Source: Anticarsia gemmatalis (lineage: Eukaryota > Arthropoda > Insecta > Lepidoptera > Erebidae). From it: DNA of 64,000 nt. Under the pieces are notes generated by a model. The model had not been told where the DNA came from and made no database searches. It saw only the letters and a list, made by a program, of their open reading frames with translations. Where the stretch lies: assembly GCF_050436995.1 (NCBI RefSeq), contig NC_134770.1:746501-810500 (forward strand). Reading direction: 5' to 3'. A program made the translations under genes and the position numbers. Shown here one piece after another: positions 60,128 through 64,000 of the stretch (the first letter of the stretch is position 1; every line of letters begins with the position of its first letter).

Positions 60128-60381
60128 TCTATACTTAATATTATAAAGCTGAAGAGTTTGTTTGATTGTTTGTTTGTTTATTTGTTTGAACACGCTAATC
60201 TCAGGAACTACTGGTCCGATTTGAAAAATTCTTTCAGTTTTAGATAGCCTATTTATCGAGAAGGGCTATAGGCTATATGTCATCACGCTACAACCAATAG
60301 GAGCAGAGTACCAGTGAAAACAAAAACGGGGAAAATTATGTCTCTCTTATGTGACGCAAGCGAAGTTGTGCGGGTCAGCTA
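60128..60381 (-). repeat. Interspersed repeat family B, copy 6
   Basis: Minus-strand copy with tail ATCTATACTTAATATTATAA and (GTTT)n on the left, AAGTTGTGCGGGTCAGCTA on the right. It begins 100 bp upstream of the transporter start codon. Confidence 0.72.
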
Positions 60382-60492
60382 TTAAATAATAAATACAGTT
60401 GCAGAATTAACTGTATTTTTCTCTATTTAACTTTTTATTACTGATTACCACGACTGGAAGACACAAACATATTATTATTGATAAGGAATCAC

Positions 60493-60616
60493 TAACCCCC
60501 GGTTTCTGAGGAACATTTTGCGGTAGGTTATCTATTCAATAGCATTAAAACTCATATAAAAAAACGCTATTGAGTAGAAAAACTATCGCTAAATGTACTC
60601 AGAAATATACCGGGCA
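60493..60616. mobile_element. Fold-back MITE, copy 6
   Basis: Left arm AACCCCCGGTTTCTGAGGAA and TTTATC-like segment; right arm GAGTAGAAAAACTATCGCTA and AAATGTACTCAGAAA, with the distal end decayed. Confidence 0.78.
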
Positions 60617-61809
60617 TGAACCCTGTTACACGACTTGTAAAAAAGTGTTAGATATACTAACTGCTAGATAAATTGTCAGCAAGAAATCAACTGTCAAAAT
60701 TCCATCAGATTGGCTATCTCACACTTAATTATGAGTTGTGAAATTGGTCTTAAATATTATAAAATGGTATTTTCAATTCTGTCATCCGCCTAGCCTTTCT
60801 TCCAACTATGTTGGAGTCGGCTTCCAGTCTCACCAGATGCATCTGAATACCAGTATTTTACATGAAGCGACTGCCTGTCAGACCTCCACAACACAGTTAC
60901 TTGAGTTAACACGATACCTCTCGATAATTAGTAATTTTAAACTGTATTCCATTTAAAATGTTATTGTAATTACGTGTTCTTTCTTATACTGATACAAAAA
61001 AACTGTAATAAAATACAAGTAGAGAATAATAATCTGTTTTATCAGGCCTTAGATATTCCTAAATTGAGTTTGTTTAAGATAAATATTTATTGTTTTTATC
61101 TTATTATGTGTTTAAATATAAGAAATGATGTAATAAAAGACAGGCATAATGGAAATATGTGTTTAAAACTTTTTTTTTGTTAGATTTGTTTCGGGGTTTG
61201 TGGTGTTTGGATGGAAGGTGTAAGATGTTCTGATGCCAAATGCTATAAGCTTGAGTTTGAAAAGTGTAGTTACGTTTTAATTTGCTTGAACATGTATATC
61301 TACGCCCCTAGAGACATTTTTTAAAGAGAACTCCTTTGATATGTTGTTAACCAAATCTTTTTCAAGCAAATACGCTTATAACTACAAGAAACGACAGTTA
61401 TCTTGTCTAAATACCTATCTGTTTATAGTTAACTTACCAAACCGAGTATTAATCATCAAAATTAGCAAGATAACACACAGAGAGCCTACACACCCTAGAA
61501 AGGACATAGTCTAGTTTTCAAACATATACGGTGGTGTCGGTAGCAGCTCCTTACACCATCAATGTTTTATACCTAATAGAAATATTGTTAAAGCTATTTG
61601 GCGATTAAAAACAGTTGCTAGGAGTTTCTTGCCAGCTCTTCTCATTGGCCCTACCTTCCGAACTGGCGGTAAATTCGCTCTCTGTATCATTGACTATCAT
61701 AAGTGTCAGCATTTGACCTATATGAATAAATGATTTTGATTTTTATATACAACAAAGCAACTATACATATATCATGTAGTAACTAATTTCAACAAAACGT
61801 GAAACATAC

Positions 61810-61960
61810 TTAACAGTAACGACGGCGCGAAATTCGTGTGTTGTGCAAGGACGCTCGGACCTTGGGTCAGTTTCCTAAACTAGCGATCGTTCGTATCGGC
61901 GCCCTCATCTCGCCCTCCGTCCTCGCCCGTGTCACGGACACTGCGATACGCACTTTTGTT
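61810..61960. promoter_or_regulatory. CpG-rich promoter-like segment
   Basis: CpG-dense patch (GACGGCGCGAAATTCG, TATCGGCGCCCTCATCTCGC) in AT-rich DNA, about 1.8 kb upstream of the transporter ATG. Could hold a distant promoter for it. The 63-codon open frame inside begins with GTG and has no domain. Confidence 0.3.
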
Positions 61961-62325
61961 AACTATTCAAGAAAATACGGAATTAGGGCCTATATTTCAA
62001 TGGGAAAGAAAAATGTTGATGACTTATAGAGGCGGTAGCACAAAGAGTCTATTTGGTAGTGTATGCGGTTACCGATCAGACTGGTTTGGTTCTCGGGTTG
62101 GGTAAAATACTAATGGGTTTTTCTAATTTTTGTAGAGAATGGTATAAATAGTAATCTGGAGCATCAATTAGGGAACAATGTTACGTCAAAAGGTATGAGA
62201 AATCAAAAATCTGTTCCTTTATGAGGTGGAGTTTAAGGTTCGGTTGTGAATTTGGTTTTTCTGTGATAGAAATTCATTTAAGATCTAATATGTTGAGGAA
62301 ATAAGAAGAAAAATCCTTTAAACCA

Positions 62326-62382
62326 TTCCTGAAATGGTGCAATTTAACTGGGTAGGTTTGATAACTTGCACTATTTCAGGAA
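62326..62382. repeat. Hairpin with 17-bp stem
   Basis: TTCCTGAAATGGTGCAA pairs fully with TTGCACTATTTCAGGAA (one G-U pair) around a 23-base loop. It is too short for a typical miRNA precursor, and could be a small fold-back repeat. Confidence 0.45.
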
Positions 62383-62704
62383 GCAAGTATTTTTTATACA
62401 TTTTGTGATAATTCTCTCTATTAACTAAATAACTTGAAAAAACCATTTGTGAGTTCCTTACCACTATGGAAGACCAAGGCCATGACGTTAAGGTGGTTAT
62501 CACGTCAAGTGACATCCATTCGATTTCCGTACGAAGGCAATCATAATTGATCCACAATATTAAAATATCCGGTCACATAAGCAGCATAATATGGTTTGTT
62601 TAATGCGATAGTTCTTTGGTATATCCATCCCCCTAATGGAAAAAAGGGTAGATATTAGGTTTGTAGGTATTTTGTAATTAGACAGTTTTTTGCAATACAT
62701 GACT

Positions 62705-62822
62705 TACCCCCGGTTTCTAAAGTACATTTAGCAGTAGTTTATCTATTCAATAGTGTTAAAACTCATATAAAACTCTATTGAATAGATAAACTACCGCTAA
62801 TTGTACTCAGAAACCGGGGGTA
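62705..62822. mobile_element. Fold-back MITE, copy 7
   Basis: The most symmetric copy: CCCCCGGTTTCT to AGAAACCGGGGG with TA on both sides. Inner arms ACATTTAGCAGTAGTTTATC and GATAAACTACCGCTAATTGT. Confidence 0.85.
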
Positions 62823-64000
62823 AATCACTATTTTTTCACTATCTTAAAATCAAAAGAAAACAATATCAAACCCGGGTCTCTTCAATCAACAGCCTTCACT
62901 ACAACTACTACACATAACAGCACCTCAATATTCGTGAGTAGGTCACGAAACAATTCATATGTTAATGTTCTATAACTCCATGGATCAAGAAATAGGGTCA
63001 ACTGTAACTGTTCCGATGTTTTCTAGTTTATTTATAGCTTTTGTAATTAAATACATTTATTTTAACGTCAAGGACTGCGTGAGGTGCTAGGTTCGATTTT
63101 TTGACGCATTTTTTTATGTTGTTACGGTGTTGTAGTTACCTGATTTAATACGTGGGGTTTGATTTCCAAAAGACTTCAACAATTGTGTGATATACCTACT
63201 AATAATATTTGATATAGAGAAATAAATAGTTGTGTGATAAACTAAAGATAGTGATAGTTTTAGTTGTATTTATGACAAGATTGAGGTATACGGGGTTCGA
63301 TTACTGGTAAAGCCCTTGCTTGGAATTATGCACATAAATTATTCAACTCAATTTTATGCTATTTTCAGATAGCAATATGTATGTATGTCAAATATTTATT
63401 TACTTCTAGTCAAAAATTAAAATTTTGTTGATAAAATAATTTGTGTTCCTCATCAATATGGTACACCTACTCTCCACTAGATGTCACACTAACAAAAAAT
63501 AGTTTCCCTATTGCATACAAGATGTCGCTACGTTGTCGTGGTCACTCACGCCATACTAGCATTACGCCCAAGGTCGATTATTAGACAACGAACATGTATT
63601 TTTTCATTCGCAATTATAGTACACTGTATGAGGTGTTAATCATAATTTTATTACTAGATCTAGCCTTTTTCAAGGACTTTGTATAGTTTCTTGGTAGTAT
63701 TTTGAATGAGGTGAACTTGAGTGATAGTATAAGATAGAAGTGATGTATAGTTTGTCTAAATTAAATACTTTGACAAAGAGACGGTTAAAAGTTGTAGTGA
63801 CAAAAAGATGGAATGATAGACGCAGTGATTAATAGCTTAAAACGCACTGCCACTGTCGTATAATATATTTGTTTCCTTGACAAAGCATTGTTTTTATTCG
63901 AATATTATATAGTTTGCTTGTATGTTGTTTGTATGCTCATAAAAATATTTAAAAAAATGCAGGTGTATAGATTACATTTTCTTGATCTGATCAAAGCAAA
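62823..64000. other. Intergenic, no gene seen
   Basis: AT-rich. 63470-63545 has paired ACTAGATGTCACACT and AAGATGTCGCTACG motifs like those in common insect repeats. No exon or RNA supported. Confidence 0.45.

Larger units (their letters stand above)
60617..62704. other. Intergenic, upstream of the transporter
   Basis: 60785-60930 is a minus-strand tail of the type II 5S-SINE (TTCCAACTATGTTGGAGTCG). 61810-61960 is CpG-rich with no supported exon. A 57-bp hairpin lies at 62326-62382. No gene recognised. Confidence 0.5.

Noticed and set aside
61838..62029. 63-codon open frame in a CpG-rich segment
   Set aside because: Begins with GTG rather than ATG and has no domain; CpG content explains the open frame.
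62318..62557. 79-codon minus-strand frame
   Set aside because: Begins by chance and runs through a hairpin; no family resemblance that I can defend.
1..64000. CRISPR arrays, operons or prokaryotic mobile elements
   Set aside because: Repeats are dispersed rather than regularly spaced, and both genes have GT/AG introns; the DNA is eukaryotic.

Overview
The window looks like nuclear DNA of a moth or butterfly (Lepidoptera), possibly noctuid-like. Three things suggest this: AT-rich intergenic DNA, short GT/AG-bounded exons in two animal genes, and many small interspersed repeats of lepidopteran type (tRNA- and 5S-derived SINEs, LINE 3' ends with tetranucleotide tails, MITEs). I saw no bacterial, viral or CRISPR features. 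Species assignment is inference.

Layout. 1-19372 holds no gene I can prove. It has CpG-rich promoter-like patches (about 3890-4090, 8690-8830, 13440-13560), an 8-bp-TSD MITE (6034-6148), several SINEs, and a PIF/Harbinger remnant inserted in a SINE (15990-16519). 19373-31868 (+) carries the 3' seven coding exons of a golgin, the GMAP-210/TRIP11 orthologue: a huge coiled-coil exon, three shorter coiled-coil exons, then the GRAB Arf-binding domain and the conserved C-terminal tail. Its fourth visible intron (6 kb) is packed with nested transposons and also contains a textbook TATA plus initiator pair. 31902-52440 is intergenic and repeat-rich, including a 5'-truncated LINE with a perfect 17-bp target duplication. 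52441-60028 (-) is a complete 11-exon, 515-residue major facilitator transporter of the SV2-like group. 60029-64000 is intergenic, with two more copies of the fold-back MITE.

The two genes point towards each other (convergent), about 20.5 kb apart, and I see no sign of joint function: one is a cis-Golgi tether, the other a membrane transporter. Both gene models were joined by hand from GT/AG sites and reading phase, and both stay in frame across every junction (4317 nt and 1548 nt of coding sequence).

The richest signal in the window is its mobile DNA. It includes a fold-back MITE family with at least seven copies, two SINE families whose heads match 5S rRNA, several element-in-element insertions that give relative ages, and transposon ends next to the transporter promoter. 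I found no new multi-gene system.
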